Below, one piece after another: positions 53,601 to 62,260 of a stretch of DNA of 64,000 nt. The translations under genes were made by a program, and so were the position numbers. The first letter of the stretch is position 1. Each line of letters starts with the position of its first letter. This DNA is from Thereva unica. Lineage: Eukaryota; Arthropoda; Insecta; Diptera; Therevidae. The notes under the pieces are model-generated. The model did not search any database. It was not told the DNA's origin and saw only the letters and a list, made by a program, of their open reading frames with translations. The DNA lies in assembly GCA_949987705.1 (NCBI GenBank), contig OX465282.1, forward strand, positions 85,796,070 to 85,860,069, given 5' to 3'.

Positions 53601-54746
53601 CCCAAGTGGATGTTAGATGCGTATTTACTCTAGTTATCTACATCTAGTAAGGGCAGGTGTAGTTGGGAGTAAATACAAGGAAAAAAAAGCAAAAAAGGAA
53701 CACGGCTAATGATGATCATGGCATTGAGCTGCTGGCTGCTTTTTGAAAGTTCGTAATAGATACCATCCCTTTTGATTTCGATGCTATGAATTTCATTCCT
53801 CTTAGTGCTGAACACGCAAAGGGTGCACTCTAAATTTAGCAACCAAAAAATGATTGCTTCCATAAAAAATAAATAAATCAATGAGTTTGAGAATACATAC
53901 TTTTATTGTAGATTGCCATATGCTCCTGCCTAACTGATGACAAATTGATTGCGATACATACAAACAAACAGTGTTAATTTATCTAACAGCAAGTAAAAAA
54001 TTCTCTGTTTCGGTTGGCATGATGAGAATAACCTGAATTCCACGATTCTATTTAAAGGCCATTTAAAGAAAAAGGAACGGGCGAAATATTTTAGGTAGGT
54101 ATTTAATATTGATGTTGGGAACAAAAACACCTTGCCGTTATCAACAATGGAACTGTAATTTATTCTGTTCTTATTATATCAGAATATTTATACTGATCGA
54201 TATATACATTTCTTTTTACTACACCATTAAAGCACTAATTTCCTTCAAAAGAAACCAAATAATCCAATGCTAGTGCTTCTGATGCACGGAGGTCTTTACT
54301 CATATTGCTCTGCTATGGTGTAAAATAATTCACAAAAAGACTAAAGTAATGATATTTTCCCCAGACTTGTTTCCCCCTCTTTTATTTACTGAAAAAGATA
54401 TTGCATAAATCCATTCTCGAAGGTCATGATCCAAGTGTGTAAGATAAAATTAAAAGATTAAATATAGAATATAGAAAATGTTTGAATTAAAATTTTTATA
54501 TTTTGTGCATTTTCCTATTTTTTTTATTTTAGGGCTATCCACCACCACAAGGGGGATATGCTCCACCACAGCCAGGTTTTGCACCACCTCAGGGCGGTTA
54601 TGCTCCACCACAAGGAGGATATGCCCCTCCACAGGGCGGATATGCTCCACCACAAGGAGGATATGCACCACAAGGATATCAGCCCGTTCCACAACCATTT
54701 GGAGGGGCTGCAGGCCCTATAACTAATCAACCAATGGCAGGAGATG
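32666..54746 (+). CDS. Gly-Tyr-Pro-rich N-terminal tail of a scramblase- or annexin-type protein (first two coding exons)
   Basis: Exon 1 is 32666-32767 ([20 protein letters not shown]..., 34 codons), donor GTAAGT. Exon 2 is 54533-54746, after a TTTTATTTTAG acceptor, and ends in phase 1 at a GTAAGT donor. Phases agree (exon 1 is a whole number of codons; exon 2 opens with GGC). The joined piece is 105 residues of GGYAPPQ-type repeats ending [11 protein letters not shown]. Such tails occur on phospholipid scramblases and on annexins (A7/A11/B11), where they bind partners such as ALG-2-type EF-hand proteins. The structured domain lies beyond the window or in exons I could not find, so the family is not settled; the GDG end slightly favours scramblase. 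The intron is 21.8 kb of nested mobile DNA. Confidence 0.7.
32987..33458. mobile_element. MITE, 472 bp, TTA target duplication
   Basis: GACCCTGTTTAGATGTTGCGC at the left (TIR core GACCCTGTTTAGA) and GTCTAAACAGGGTC at the right. TTA at 32984-32986 and 33459-33461. Lies 220 bp into the first intron of the tail gene. Confidence 0.88.
33462..34830. other. Intron DNA without recognised features
   Basis: AT-rich single-copy-looking DNA. I see no gene, repeat boundary or conserved frame. Confidence 0.4.
34835..35084. mobile_element. MITE, 250 bp, CAG target duplication
   Basis: GGGCCGGTTCGTGTATG at the left, inverted at the right (CATACACGAACCGGCCC). CAG at 34832-34834 and 35085-35087. Inside are several TTCGTGTAAGTCGAAAA / TTTTCGTCTC blocks in both orientations. 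Confidence 0.87.
35088..36564. other. Intron DNA without recognised features
   Basis: Some mixed-composition DNA around 35270-35880 could be an old transposon body, but no domain, TIR or poly(A) tail could be identified. Confidence 0.35.
36570..38578. mobile_element. ~2-kb TIR element with CAGGGTGGCGATTC ends and GTCAGGGAA arrays
   Basis: Left CAGGGTGGCGATTC and right GAATCGCCACCCTG. ATTAC lies on both sides (36565-36569 and 38579-38583), a 5-bp duplication. Both subterminal regions hold many GTCAGGGAA units (36600-36680 and 38490-38550). The centre (36785-38060) contains REP-B material (CGCCGGCCCTAG at 36788; AACTGGCCTTGCAGGTCG near 37815), apparently a nested element. No transposase seen. 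Confidence 0.78.
38584..39100. other. AT-rich intron DNA
   Basis: Long A and T runs, no gene and no repeat boundary. It leads into REP-A at about 39100. Confidence 0.4.
39100..40190 (+). repeat. REP-A copies including a 269-bp tandem duplication
   Basis: 39652-39920 and 39921-40189 are two head-to-tail copies of 269 bp (GTTGGCCGCCATTTTGAATT … TTTGACGACAAACAGTGTAA) differing at only a few bases. Upstream, a REP-A copy starting near 39100 is interrupted at about 39283-39580 by a sequence rich in GTTGAACTCAAGTTGAAC, probably a further insertion. Confidence 0.85.
40191..42295. other. Intron DNA, mostly unassigned
   Basis: No gene. A perfect small hairpin GGGATGGTTGCTGAAAAAAG… occurs at 40829-40856. 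Around 41715-42015 the motifs AGGTCTACAC, GATCGTTGCGTGTGAAC and AATCGTTGCGTATGAACCTA suggest a degenerate TIR element without a provable duplication. Confidence 0.4.
42296..42600 (+). repeat. REP-A copy
   Basis: GGCCGCCATTTTGGGTTTTG, CCATTTGATACCCATTTCGG, CCGCCATCTTGATTTTTTTA and TTGCAGTTGATCGGTTATAT in the standard order. Confidence 0.85.
42601..43965. other. Intron DNA with an unrecognised repeat
   Basis: Starts near 42702 with AATACTAGCACAAATCCGCG, similar in style to the ACTAGCTGGGACCCGGTGCG start at 49272. A 95-codon frame on the minus strand (43243-42956) has no recognised domain and I do not call it a gene. Confidence 0.35.
43966..44400 (+). repeat. REP-A copy
   Basis: TTTAGTTTTCTACCTTTCAG, GGCCGCCATTTTGAATTTGG, TTTGATACCCATGTCGGCGG and GAAGCTGATCGGTTATATTG, in order. 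Confidence 0.85.
44490..44600 (+). repeat. LINE/TE 3'-tail-like sequence with (ACAGAC)n
   Basis: CCAATCGGATTAGCCGTTTC, GAGATTAGCCCGAACAAAC and an ACAGACATACAGACACACAG tract, followed by AAAATTTTAAAAA. This resembles the 3' ends of many insect RTE-like LINEs. Confidence 0.5.
44630..45055 (-). repeat. 3' LTR of the gypsy element
   Basis: 426 bp, TG…CA ends on the element strand (TGTAGTGACCGCG… …GGATAACA). Aligned with 51411-51833 it differs in a TA-repeat length, one extra A, and two substitutions. Confidence 0.92.
45060..45073 (-). other. Polypurine tract of the gypsy element
   Basis: Minus-strand GCTGGGGGGGGGGAGTA runs up to the 3' LTR. This is the expected plus-strand DNA primer site. Confidence 0.8.
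45079..48126 (-). CDS. Gypsy pol: protease, reverse transcriptase, RNase H, integrase
   Basis: Uninterrupted frame. Counting from the Met at 48105 it is 1008 residues: protease [13 protein letters not shown] at about 23-35; RT with [16 protein letters not shown] and the catalytic YVYLDDIL near 325; RNase H with [11 protein letters not shown] near 480 and [10 protein letters not shown]; integrase with an HHCC finger (about 660-715), then D737, D798 (TTDQGTQFE) and E833 (NGMVERFHR); and a C-terminal GPF/Y-like PYEGPYEVI. The likely reading is by -1 slippage from gag at 48132-48126, entering with CTA at 48126, rather than from the Met at 48105. All catalytic residues expected for the family are visible. 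Confidence 0.93.
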   Translation of the reverse strand, partial: LKGQGVDMSEHITGRSYRLFVRDTNNRMDFLIDSGSDVSIVPAKAFPAHNGSPNVLLYAANGSLIRTFGTKLLELELGLRRRYVYNFIIADTTKAIIGADFLTKFKLSVDFEYRHLVDKRTKFRINVCATVDYNPETFPCRVIGIYKELLTKYASLTKPPNFNLPVKHNVQHHIVTKGQLPFVTARRLHPEKLKVAKLEFDHMVELGICRPSSSPAASPLHLVPKRDSHDWRPCGDYRRLNAVTVPDRYPIPHIQNFSVNLHGCTIFSKVDLVRAYHHIPIAPEDVHKTALITPFGLYEFTRMPFGLRNAAQTFQRFINEVTRDLDFVYVYLDDILITSKTEDEHIVHLEELFKRLDSFGLTIKLEKCVFGATEIKFLSHRITKDGILPSSDRVQAIVDLAPPTSVKSIQKFLGMVNFYHRFIPKLAEQLVPINEHLRDLLNRSRANKVFDWPAECQAAFLKVKTLMAEATLLNHPIEDAKYSLTTDASDYAIGGVLEQFNGHRWQPLAFYSKKLSQTERKYSAFDRELLAIYAAIKHFRYFVEGRNFVVYTDHKPLVRALHTKTERSPRQTRHLGLISQFTTDIRHVYGKQNVVADYLSRSLATDNVDSVTFDLPTLAQAQQGDTELKSLQEHPSNGSRVKLVLTPIPFTAHQVWCETSTGIPRPYIPTSLRRLAFNSEHSFSHPGIRATRRAVTKKYFWPSINKDCNEWSRSCLGCQKSKVSRHTKSQLEALKLPNNRFDHIHMDIVGPLPPSSGYSYILTIVDRFTRWPEAYPIRDISASTVAKKFVTEFVPRFGVPLEITTDQGTQFESKLFNEVAKLLGTHRIRTTAYHPQANGMVERFHRQLKAALMARDNTTHWSEDLPFVMLGIRTAIKTDLQCSPAELVYGQNLRLPNSISIPTDENPIEESEFLSRLRSHMQNIKAIHPRQPVQKDVYVPEALENADYVFIRVDRVRKPFEPPYEGPYEVIKRLRKHFVVKLNGTTKSISIDRLKPAFGCDRDNEAKPSKAVTFR
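48123..49028 (-). pseudogene. Gypsy gag with an in-frame stop
   Basis: Start [18 protein letters not shown] at 49028 (an upstream Met at 49115 begins a Phe-rich, unlikely leader). Capsid-like region: [19 protein letters not shown], ...[39 protein letters not shown], as in CsRn1-clade Gag proteins. At 48221-48219 a TAA interrupts the frame inside the terminal Cys-His motif (after CYFHYR); the frame then continues through CKPPCSF to the natural stop at 48125-48123. This copy would make a Gag lacking the end of its nucleic-acid-binding motif and could not reach the frameshift site without readthrough. Confidence 0.88.
48126..48132 (-). promoter_or_regulatory. -1 ribosomal frameshift heptamer A-AAA-AAC
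   Basis: In the gag frame the codons run CCT AAA AAA AAC TAA, so A AAA AAC is phased correctly as a slippery heptamer directly before the gag stop. Slipping back by one enters the pol frame. A G-rich stretch follows within a few bases. Confidence 0.8.
49270..50668. repeat. Insertion in the gypsy leader with a 128-bp minisatellite
   Basis: Starts ACTAGCTGGGACCCGGTGCG and ends ACACGAGATTTTTATAGATA. From 49446 to about 50330 it holds almost seven head-to-tail 128-bp units containing REP-A words (TTTGATACCCATGTCGAGG, ACGGCCGCCATGGATCTAAAG). Each unit opens a short 60-codon frame, which I judge not coding. The 3' end looks like an RTE-type tail (CGGAGGAGTACGGTAACAAA). Confidence 0.85.
50323..50470. 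mobile_element. Hairpin MITE-like sequence at the end of the minisatellite
   Basis: CATTTTAGTTTCAATAGC… ATGGCCTACCTATTGTTTGACA pairs with TGTCAAACAATAGGTAGGCCAT … GCTATTGAAACTAAAATG; arms about 40 bp, loop about 60 bp. It replaces the tail of the last unit. Confidence 0.75.
50670..51390 (-). other. Remaining gypsy leader with short direct repeats
   Basis: Contains two copies of ATGCATGCAAAATATGTT (about 50678 and 50724) and three imperfect units around 51185-51345 (GATCAACTGCAC… CCTTCCTTRTAATTGGAGTG). No frame is supported. Confidence 0.55.
51391..51405 (-). other. Primer-binding site of the gypsy element
   Basis: Minus-strand TGGTGACTCCGAACG, 5 bp inside the 5' LTR. It resembles the tRNA-Trp complement used by CsRn1-clade elements, with some mismatch. 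Confidence 0.75.
51411..51833 (-). repeat. 5' LTR of the gypsy element
   Basis: 423 bp; see the 3' LTR for differences. Contains an inverted GATCACTGAACTTTAAGTTC/GGTGATC stem shared by both LTRs. Confidence 0.92.
52066..52150 (-). ncRNA. tRNA-like sequence, possible SINE head
   Basis: On the minus strand an A-box-like TGGCGCAGAGGG and a B-box-like GAGTTCGATTC are separated by a stem CCCTCATCTGAGGG. The acceptor ends do not pair, so it is not a working tRNA. A T-run follows on that strand (pol III terminator style), not a poly(A) tail. Confidence 0.55.
52650..52740 (-). ncRNA. Second tRNA-like sequence
   Basis: Minus strand: A-box-like TGGGAGAATGCGTAGCGCG, an anticodon-like hairpin GGATCCTCGATCC, and B-box-like AAGTTCGAGCC. 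Different from the SINE at 4062 and from 52066-52150. Acceptor pairing is poor. Confidence 0.5.
52741..53296. other. Intron DNA with a common insect repeat end
   Basis: Around 52950-53005, GAGTAACCTCCTCTTTTTTTG AAGTCGGTT-type sequence resembles a widespread insect repeat. TTCGAACTCCTTTATCAG and its reverse occur at 52821-52850. No gene. Confidence 0.4.
53300..53707. mobile_element. MITE, 408 bp, AAT target duplication
   Basis: AGCCGTGTTCCTTTT at the left and AAAAAGGAACACGGCT at the right. AAT at 53297-53299 and 53708-53710. Confidence 0.85.
53711..54532. other. Last part of the tail-gene intron
   Basis: AT-rich, ending in a pyrimidine tract and the acceptor before 54533. No other feature found. 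Confidence 0.5.
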
Positions 54747-55012
54747 GTAAGTAAGATCGTATTTACCAGTAATGCTAGAATTAGCTGTCAGGTGTTTAAT
54801 AGTTGTTCAAATCAGATCTATCTATTTTATTTTAATCCTATCTAATTCTGACGAATCAATATATTTATACTGATAAACCACGTAATATAATTTTGTGCAT
54901 TATTCGGCAGAATTAGTAGCAACTTTTGATATACATATGTATGCTAAAAGTATTTTTCTTTATTATAGTAGGAAGAGTAAACCTTGCATAATGTTCAAAG
55001 TTTGCAAGTACC
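54747..55012. other. Start of the next intron of the tail gene
   Basis: Ordinary AT-rich DNA; no following exon with a scramblase or annexin domain could be found here or further right. Confidence 0.4.
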
Positions 55013-56770
55013 GTTTTTTTTATGTGGCAGTGCTAAACACAGGAATCACCTTTTGTACTACCAGTCCCTCATGTCGTTTGTCACGTCATGGTGTAATACC
55101 TAGCAGCAAGTTTAGTACGGGGGAATAGGTTAAGGCAGGGGTTCCCAACTTTTCTGTAGTGCGGGCGCATTCGAGATTGCAAAACAAACTGGCGGGCACA
55201 AGTCAGATTTAAAAAAGAAAACAAAATTAAATATTATGTCCTATATTAGCTACTTAGCGAGAAAAACAATAAAAATGCGACCAAATCGTGGGACCTAACC
55301 GACAGAGTCACTCCCCATGATCTTATTGGCTTGGTGGATTAGACAAATTTTAGTGTAGCCAATTTAGCGAATTTTTTCATTACATCTAGCAAGATAACTT
55401 TTACTTTTTTTATTTTCAAGATTTGTTTTTTTTTTTGGTATTACAGCACTTTGTCGTGGGCACAATTAAATATCTCCGCGGGCACATATGCGCCCACGGG
55501 CACGAGGTTGAAAACCCCTGGGTTAAGGGTTATGAGGGTTCGAAGGGGTGTTGAAGAAGATGGCGATGAACCCTTGGATGTTGTAAGAGCTCGGAAATAC
55601 TGACTGCGAGAGATTATTCCACAGTTGAGTTCTATTTACAAACGAATTCACATCTCGTTGAGTGCGTTCAAGGGGGGTTGAGACGAAAGGGAATGTGACG
55701 AGTGGGCTAATCTGGTGCTGCGGGTATATAATTGCCGTGGAGGCAGGAGGGCGTTTAACTCGGAGGAACAGTCACTATGATAGTAGCGATAAAATTTTGT
55801 CAGTGCTGCTGCATTCCTACTGTGGCTCACGGGGTCGATGGTGTCATCATTAATTAACTTAAGTGCCCTATTCTGCACCTTATCTAACCATCCCAAGGTG
55901 GTTATCGAAGCGGCCGCTCCAAACGAGGGAGTTGTATTTGAGAAGAGGCCGAATGTAGGATTTATAAATAACAGCACGGGCCGATGGCTGTGTAGGGATG
56001 GGTCGGCTGTTAGTTCAATGTCACCCACTGTCAAGGATGGTGAAGTGTTAAACTTCTTTTGTGAAATAAGACAGTACTTGGTTTTGGTGGGGTTGAATTC
56101 GATACGATTCTTGCTTCCCCACTCTAGAATGAGATTAATGTCGTTATTAATAGAATTGGACATTAGTTCACGATCATCAAGACAGGATCTGGCATGAGTC
56201 TGTCTTGTGCTGATGCTGTAAGAGTAACGCAGGGTACCGTCGTCAGCGAAGCTGAGAAGTGGGTTGGAGGGGATTTAAAGTAGGTCATTTATAAAGATAA
56301 GAAATAGGGCCGGTGATAAAATTGACCCCTGGGGGTCCCTTCAGAGATCGGGTGGGATTCAGATTTGACGCCATCTAATACTACCTAAATTGAGCGGCCA
56401 GCAAGGAAACTGTCAATCCACTTCTGTAAAGTCGATTCCAACAGCTTTGAGTTTAGCTAACAGGGCTGAGTGCCATACTCTATCAAAAGCCTTGGAGATA
56501 CCCAAAGTAACCAGACTAGATTCACCAGATCCATGCAAACTTCGGCTGAGGTGTTCTGTAAGACAAACTAAAAGATCGCCAGTGGATTTTTTTTGTCGGA
56601 AGCCATACTGTCTGTCGTTTATGATTAGGTTGGATTCTATATATCATATAATTTTTTTGTTGATTATCGTCTCCATGGTTTTGAAAAGAATATAAGTAAT
56701 TGCTATTGGGCGGTAGTTGAAGGGAAGGCTGGAGTCACCTCTTTTCGGTATGGACTGAACATGGGCAAGT
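55013..56770 (-). pseudogene. LINE-B (CR1/jockey-like) copy, 3' half
   Basis: Read on the minus strand from about 56770: RT motifs near 56500 (SLGISKAFDRVWHSALLAKL-like, broken), the PQG region near 56340, [12 protein letters not shown] near 56260, [33 protein letters not shown] and WLDKVQNRALKLINDD. The tail (55013-55125) carries CATTTGTCAC-type words and ends in a short A-run (T-run on the + strand). It is interrupted by a hAT-type MITE at 55136-55520 and by internal deletions (about 55955). Confidence 0.82.
55136..55520. mobile_element. hAT-type MITE family H3, copy 1 (385 bp)
   Basis: Left CAGGGGTTCCCAAC, right GTTGAAAACCCCTG. GGTTAAGG at 55128-55135 and 55521-55528. CAGGGGTTC tips with 8-bp duplications are typical of hAT elements. 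Confidence 0.92.
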
Positions 56771-57049
56771 AGGGTTTTTCAGTAACAGTAAAACAGCTGT
56801 TTTTTGGCCAAAATAGAAAAACAGGGTAATTATCTTGAGAACTCTGTTAATATATTTCATAGTTTTGTTTGTTTCACCACTAACTGCTGCGTCCGTGTTA
56901 AAGCAAATTTAAAAATGATTTGGTTGTTACCCGTTCCAGCAATTTTAGCTTTTAGCAAGTATCTAGCAGCAGTTCTAGTCAGCAGAGGATCTATCTAGCA
57001 GTAAAGAACGGGTCTTTCCTTCCACCTTTCGACCAATCCTACGAAGTTT

Positions 57050-57420
57050 TAAGTTCGGTAGAATATCAGCATATTCTGGGGGCAAAACTTTTGAAATACC
57101 GAGCTCTTTTTTTGACTCGGGAACATTAAAGGCAATTACATTTTTATCACACTTTTTCCTTTCCGTAGTTTCGGCTATGATGTTTTTAGCTGGCTATGAT
57201 GAGGACCACAATCGAAATTCACCAACTTGGTTTCAATTCAATCCAATTGTGAGCAGTGCTTTGCCATATTTCCGCTCTGCTGGGATGTTATCAATTCCTG
57301 GAGATTTGCTGTTTTTTAAGGATTGTATGGCACTCTGTAATTATTCCAAGGTTAGCATTTGTTTCTCTGGTGTCATCGTTATGGTGCTTTCATCAGGCTC
57401 ACTATAACGAAAATGAAAAC
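57050..57420 (-). pseudogene. RTE-like LINE fragment
   Basis: Minus strand gives LQSAIQSLKNSKSPGIDNIP and AERKYGKALL, the RT motif-1 region of an RTE-like LINE. It is cut by the + strand LINE that follows. DNA between 56770 and 57050 is unassigned. Confidence 0.6.
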
Positions 57421-57439
57421 GTTTGCAACGGGCCCCGAT

Positions 57440-57870
57440 TTTGCAAGTCGCTCTTGCCTGCACTTACATATGCACCCGAAACGTGGGTGCTTGGCAAAAA
57501 GCATTCAAACCCTTTAGCCGTGTTCGAGAGGAAAATACTTCGGAGGATTGTTGGCCCCGTATGTGTGGAAGGACGATTCCGGAGACTACAATGACGAGAT
57601 CTACAAGTGCTACCGCAACATAGATGTTGTGAAGAAAATAAAGCTCGGTAGGCTCCGGTGGGCAGGGTCTCTAGCTCGTATGAGTGAAGATGAGCCGTAT
57701 GTGAGTATGACCTATGGGGTGCGACAGCGAGGGAGACCTAATCTTCGTTGGAACGATAGGTTGCTCAGAGGTTAGGGCTGGCCAAACAGGATGTCATCGG
57801 CTCAGAATCGACCGGTGGAGAGGACAGTGACGGGATCCCTGTTATAGAGCCGTCAAAGAAGAAGAAGAGA
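57440..57870 (+). pseudogene. LINE C-terminal fragment
   Basis: Broken frames: [34 protein letters not shown], then KIKLGRLRWAGSLARMSEDE and [17 protein letters not shown]. The family matches 15625-15870. It ends in GAAGAAGAAGAGATATCC near 57870. Confidence 0.78.
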
Positions 57871-58087
57871 TATCCTTAATAGCAGCCGACTGAGCCAGAG
57901 ACGTAACCGTCGTTAAGTAAAGATCCGACCTAAGCGGAACTTTGGTACTCTATTATTAGGTTAAGGCGGCGGGATCGCTTATTAGATCTACTCTTTTTGG
58001 GTTGAGCCATATTGTAAAGAATGGGTAAATTCAATAATGCATCAGATGGCGCATCAGCATGCATCATGACAATTTAGAGTTAAAAAT

Positions 58088-58145
58088 TCAGCACGGTAGT
58101 CTAGGGGTAAAGCGCTTGGCTACCATCCCAGAGGTCCCGGTAGTG
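58088..58145 (+). mobile_element. Truncated SINE head
   Basis: CACGGTAGTCTAGGGGTAAA… ATCCCAGAGGTCCCGG matches 4068-4116 of the SINE at 4062, ending before the B box. Confidence 0.8.
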
Positions 58146-58332
58146 AAAAAAATGGGGGTTGCCATTTGAAATTTTAGATTCATCCCCACCCCCTGTTTTG
58201 TGTGTAAAAGTGGAGCAACTTTTGCTTGCAACTTTTTTCACAAAAACCTACCCTTCAGGAAATATCGGACCGTTGCCGGAGCTTCGCCGCACCCTGCATA
58301 TATGACAAAAAGGAATATTACCGTGTTTATAA

Positions 58333-58662
58333 GCGGAGTTTCCCTCCGGATGGAAATTTCAATCCGGAGTGAAAATTCAGAAGTTGGATTTTCGCTACCG
58401 AAGAAAAAGCTAGACTGAAACTCTGCTCCCGGTTTATGATATAAACGCTGACTGGGAGTGAGACATCTGATAGCAGCCTGATTTTTAGTTTTTTTTCGGA
58501 AGAAGGAAAACTTAATGAAGTAGAATCGACTTTGTGCTTGTTTTCATTTTAAATTGGAGCTCTGACTCAAACTAGAAAGTATTTTGGATTTTCACTCCCA
58601 TTGCTTAGAAAACGCATCGGGAGTTTCACCCGGGATTGACCCGGGAGTGAAACTCCGCTTAG
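58333..58662. mobile_element. TIR element with AGCGGAGTTTC ends
   Basis: Left TAAGCGGAGTTTCCCTCCGG, right CCGGGAGTGAAACTCCGCTTA. Internal copies of GGGAGTGA occur in both orientations. A TA duplication is possible but too short to be decisive. A second end is at 27165-27189. Confidence 0.7.
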
Positions 58663-59310
58663 GTACGACATCAGTATTTTGTCACATGGGCATGTGGTTA
58701 AGTCCAATAGAATTGTGGTTTGGGGTTTTTTACAGTATTACTAAAACATTATATCATTTTTGTAAAGTTATCCTTCATTTTTAGCCGACGATTGATCAAA
58801 TATGCCTTTTTCTTGAAGAACTGTTATAGTCTATTGATTGTCATATAGAAAGGAACTAAGACGTTCACGGGTTTTTATTGCAGGAATGGTTTAATGGGTC
58901 TTTCAAGAAGAAAAAACCGTGGAGTGCTTTTAAATTAGAGGGTGAAAATGGACCCTTTTTGGTTTTGCAATATATCTCGCAAACGAAGCAAAATTTCGAT
59001 ATCCTTTCTATGAAATTTGTTGTAGAGAATTAAATTTCCCATGGAAATAACTTATTTAAAAAAATTTGTAAAAAGTTTGTTATAGAAAAAAATAGACAAA
59101 TTTCGATGTTTTTTTTTGCTTTTTTGTTTATTTGTCTATATCTTTTTTTTAGGGCAGAGAAAGGTATACGTATTGCTTTATGAAAAAATAGTAGACAAAA
59201 TTTCCTTAAAAAAGCAGGATCGACAAATTTGTTTGGTTAAAAAAAAATTGACCCAAATAAGGCGACTCGAGCATAGATTTTTTTTAATTTTTTCTCTTTA
59301 GTCAACTTTT
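58663..59310. other. Unassigned DNA
   Basis: T-rich DNA, no gene or repeat boundary recognised. Confidence 0.4.
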
Positions 59311-59319
59311 ACTCACTTT

Positions 59320-61470
59320 TTCAACTTATTGAATCTATTACTTATTCTGAGATTGCTCCTATCTGTAAGAGATTTTTCTCAGCAAATCAACACGCTTTTC
59401 TTGCAGCTGGTTCCACTGCTACTAATATACTTGAGCTCTCTTCTCACACTGTTTGGGCTTCGTCACTGGTTGCCAAACCGATTTCGTTTATACTGACTTT
59501 AGTAAGGCCTTTGACAAGCTCTCTCACTCGATTACAGCTCTCAAACTAAAAAAATTAGGCTTTCTGCTTACTCTTGTGGCATGGTTCCAATCGTACTTAA
59601 CCGACAGAATCTATTAAGTTCTATTTCATGGATCCAAATCCAGAAACATTGAAGCGTCTCGCAAGGTAGTCATCCAGGTCCTCTTCTTTTTATCTTATCT
59701 ATCGATGACATTGTATGTGCCTGAAGTTCCGAACGTTCGATCGAACGGTTTTAGAAAAAAACAATTTAACTTTTGAAACTGATGGTTGGACTCTAAAAAA
59801 CAAGTAAATAATTGTTTTTTGATACGGGGAAGTCAGTGGAGGTCTTGAAAAATATCACCCCTAAATTATTAATCACGAATTATAAACCTACCCCTAACTC
59901 ACCCCCTAGAAATGAGTATTTTGTGGGGAAAAATAGTTAGGGGCTTTAGACCCCGCTGAAAATTTGTACACTTGTTAGGGGCTTCAGACCCTGCTGCATT
60001 TCTGCACACTTATTAAGGGTGGTATTAAGAACTACCACAAAAAATTTCAAGTTCATAACATCAAATTTCAAGTTCATAACATCCCCGGGTGACATCCTTA
60101 AACCACCCCCTAGAAATGATTATTTTGAGACAAATAGTTAGAGGCTTTAGACCCCGCTGCATTTTTGCACACTTATTAAGGGTGGTATTAGGAACTACCA
60201 CAAAAAATTTCAAGTTCATAACATCCCCGGGTGACACCCTTAAGCCACCCCCTAGAAATGATTATTTTGAGACAAATAGTTAGAGGCTTTAGACCCAGCT
60301 GCATTTTTGCACACTTATTAAGGGTGGTATTAGGAACTACCACAAAAAATTTCAAGGTCATAACATCCCCGGGTGACACCCTTAAGCCACCTCCTAGAAA
60401 TGATTATTTTGAGACAAATAGTTAGAGGCTTTAGACCCCGCTGCATTTCTGCACACTTATTAAGGGTGGTATTAGGATTTACCATAAAAAATTTCAAGTT
60501 CATAACATCCCCGGGTAACACCCTTAAACCACTCCCTACAAATGATTATTTTGAGAAAAATAAGGTAAATGTGTCATCTTACTAAAGCACTGTAATATCC
60601 TTATTTACGCCGATGACATCAAACTGTGCCGTTTCATAAAGACTACCGAGGATTGCAAACTTCTGCAAGCAGCCCTTAACACCTTCTATTCTTGGTGTTC
60701 TAATAACAACCTGGTTCTTAATATTAGCAAGTGCGAGGTCAAGAAGTTTTGTAGAAAACGTGGTCCGATAACTTATGACTATAGTTTTCTTTACAACATA
60801 ATCTCTCGCGTAAACTCTGTAACTGATCTTGAGCTTAGATTTGATTATAAGCTGGATTTTTCCACTCACATCAATTATATCTCTTCCAAGGGCAGTTTAG
60901 TCCTGGGATTTATAAACAGATGGTGTAAGGGATTCAACAATTCCCTCATCACTAAGCACTTGTTCATATCTTTAGTCAGGCCCTTACTCGAGTATGCCAC
61001 CCAGGTATGGTTTCCTCACTACTCCTCCCAAATTGGAAGAGTCAAATCGGCTCAAAGGAAGTTTGTCCGATTTTCACTCAGCCGCCTCCCTTGGGATAAC
61101 CCTCTTATCTTATTCTTCTGTCTTACGAGAACAGCCTTAAATTAATAAACTTAAGCTCTCCATAAGCGTCGAGAGGTTGCTGACGTTATTTTCGTTCACT
61201 GGCTACTGAATGGTAAGGTAGACTCAGGTTTCTTGCGTAGCTGTGCGTCGTCTAGAGCGAATGATTATAACCTGTGGGGTGAACCTCTGTTACACATTAA
61301 TTCCTCTAATACGAATTACGGCAAGTACGAACCTGTTAATCGCATGTTTATTAATGGCAATAAAAATATCAGTGTTTTTAGCATGCCAGCAAGTGAAGTT
61401 GCTCTTAAAAATCTCTTTTTGATGTGGCGTGACTCCTTCTTTTCTCTTGCATGCTTTTTTATCATCTCCC
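59320..61470 (+). pseudogene. LINE-A decayed copy, RT to 3' end, split by a tandem-repeat insertion
   Basis: Homologous to 24750-25990 of the intact element: QHAFLAAGSTATNILELSS, VYTDFSKAFDKLSHS-like text near 59490, then, after the insertion, LIYADDIKLCRF at about 60600, ISLVRPLLEYATQVWFPHYS and LHINSSNTNYGKYEPVNRMF. Several frameshifts. The interruption 59725-60585 falls between RT motif 4 and the YADD box. Confidence 0.88.
59725..60585. repeat. Insertion carrying a 142-bp tandem array
   Basis: Begins near CCTGAAGTTCCGAACGTTCG (with a GTTCGATCGAAC palindrome) and holds about four units of ~142 bp from 60010 to 60560 (ACATCCCCGGGTGACACC, CACCCCCTAGAAATGATTAT, GGCTTTAGACCCCGCTGC). ATGTG stands before and after it in the LINE, a possible 5-bp duplication. 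No TIRs were seen. Confidence 0.75.
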
Positions 61471-62067
61471 TCCCCCCTAACTCACGTGAGATTGGGGGGG
61501 GGTGTGTTGGGAGCAAGATTTTGTTTTAGATAACTGATAATTCGGGCTCCTTGCCCTCCTCTATACCACTGGCTATTCGACGAGTCGCGCGTTTGGCTAG
61601 CCGTTTCAGGCTAAACTATCGAGTAAATTTTTGTGTAGGATTTACCCATATCTTAATGCAGGGGTTCCCAACCTTGTGCCCGCGGGCGCATATTTGCCCA
61701 CGAAGATATTTAATTGTGCCCGCGACAAAGTGCTAAAATACGGAAAAAAACAAATCTTAAAAATAAAAAAAAATTTAAAAGTTACTTTAATTTTAAAAAT
61801 CTTGCTAGATGTAGTGAGAAATTCGGTAAATTGGCTACACTAACATCTGTCTAATCCACCACGCGAATTAGACCTTTAGACCCTAACTTTGTCGGTTAGG
61901 TCCCACGATTTGGTTGCATTTTTATTGTTTTTCTCGCTAAGTAGCTTTGAGTAAAACTGACTTACTTAGTACGAAAAGCAATAAAATCGCGGCCAAACCG
62001 CCATCCAATATGAAAGAAGCCTTACAATCATGTCTTTCCCGGCATCTTTATTGTATTATTATACCTA

Positions 62068-62069
<2 letters not shown>

Positions 62070-62137
<68 letters not shown>

Positions 62138-62150
62138 ATATATATAATAT
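62070..62150. repeat. (TA)n microsatellite
   Basis: About 75 bp of almost pure TA dinucleotides between ATACCTATATATAT and TAATATTAGT. Confidence 0.95.
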
Positions 62151-62260
62151 TAGTTGTCACAGCGAGCGGTCGTTGTAAACTCTTACTGTTATCATCAGGT
62201 CCTACCAATGTGTTGTGTTGTTTTTAAATCCGACTTGTGCCCGCCAGTTTGTTTTGCAAT

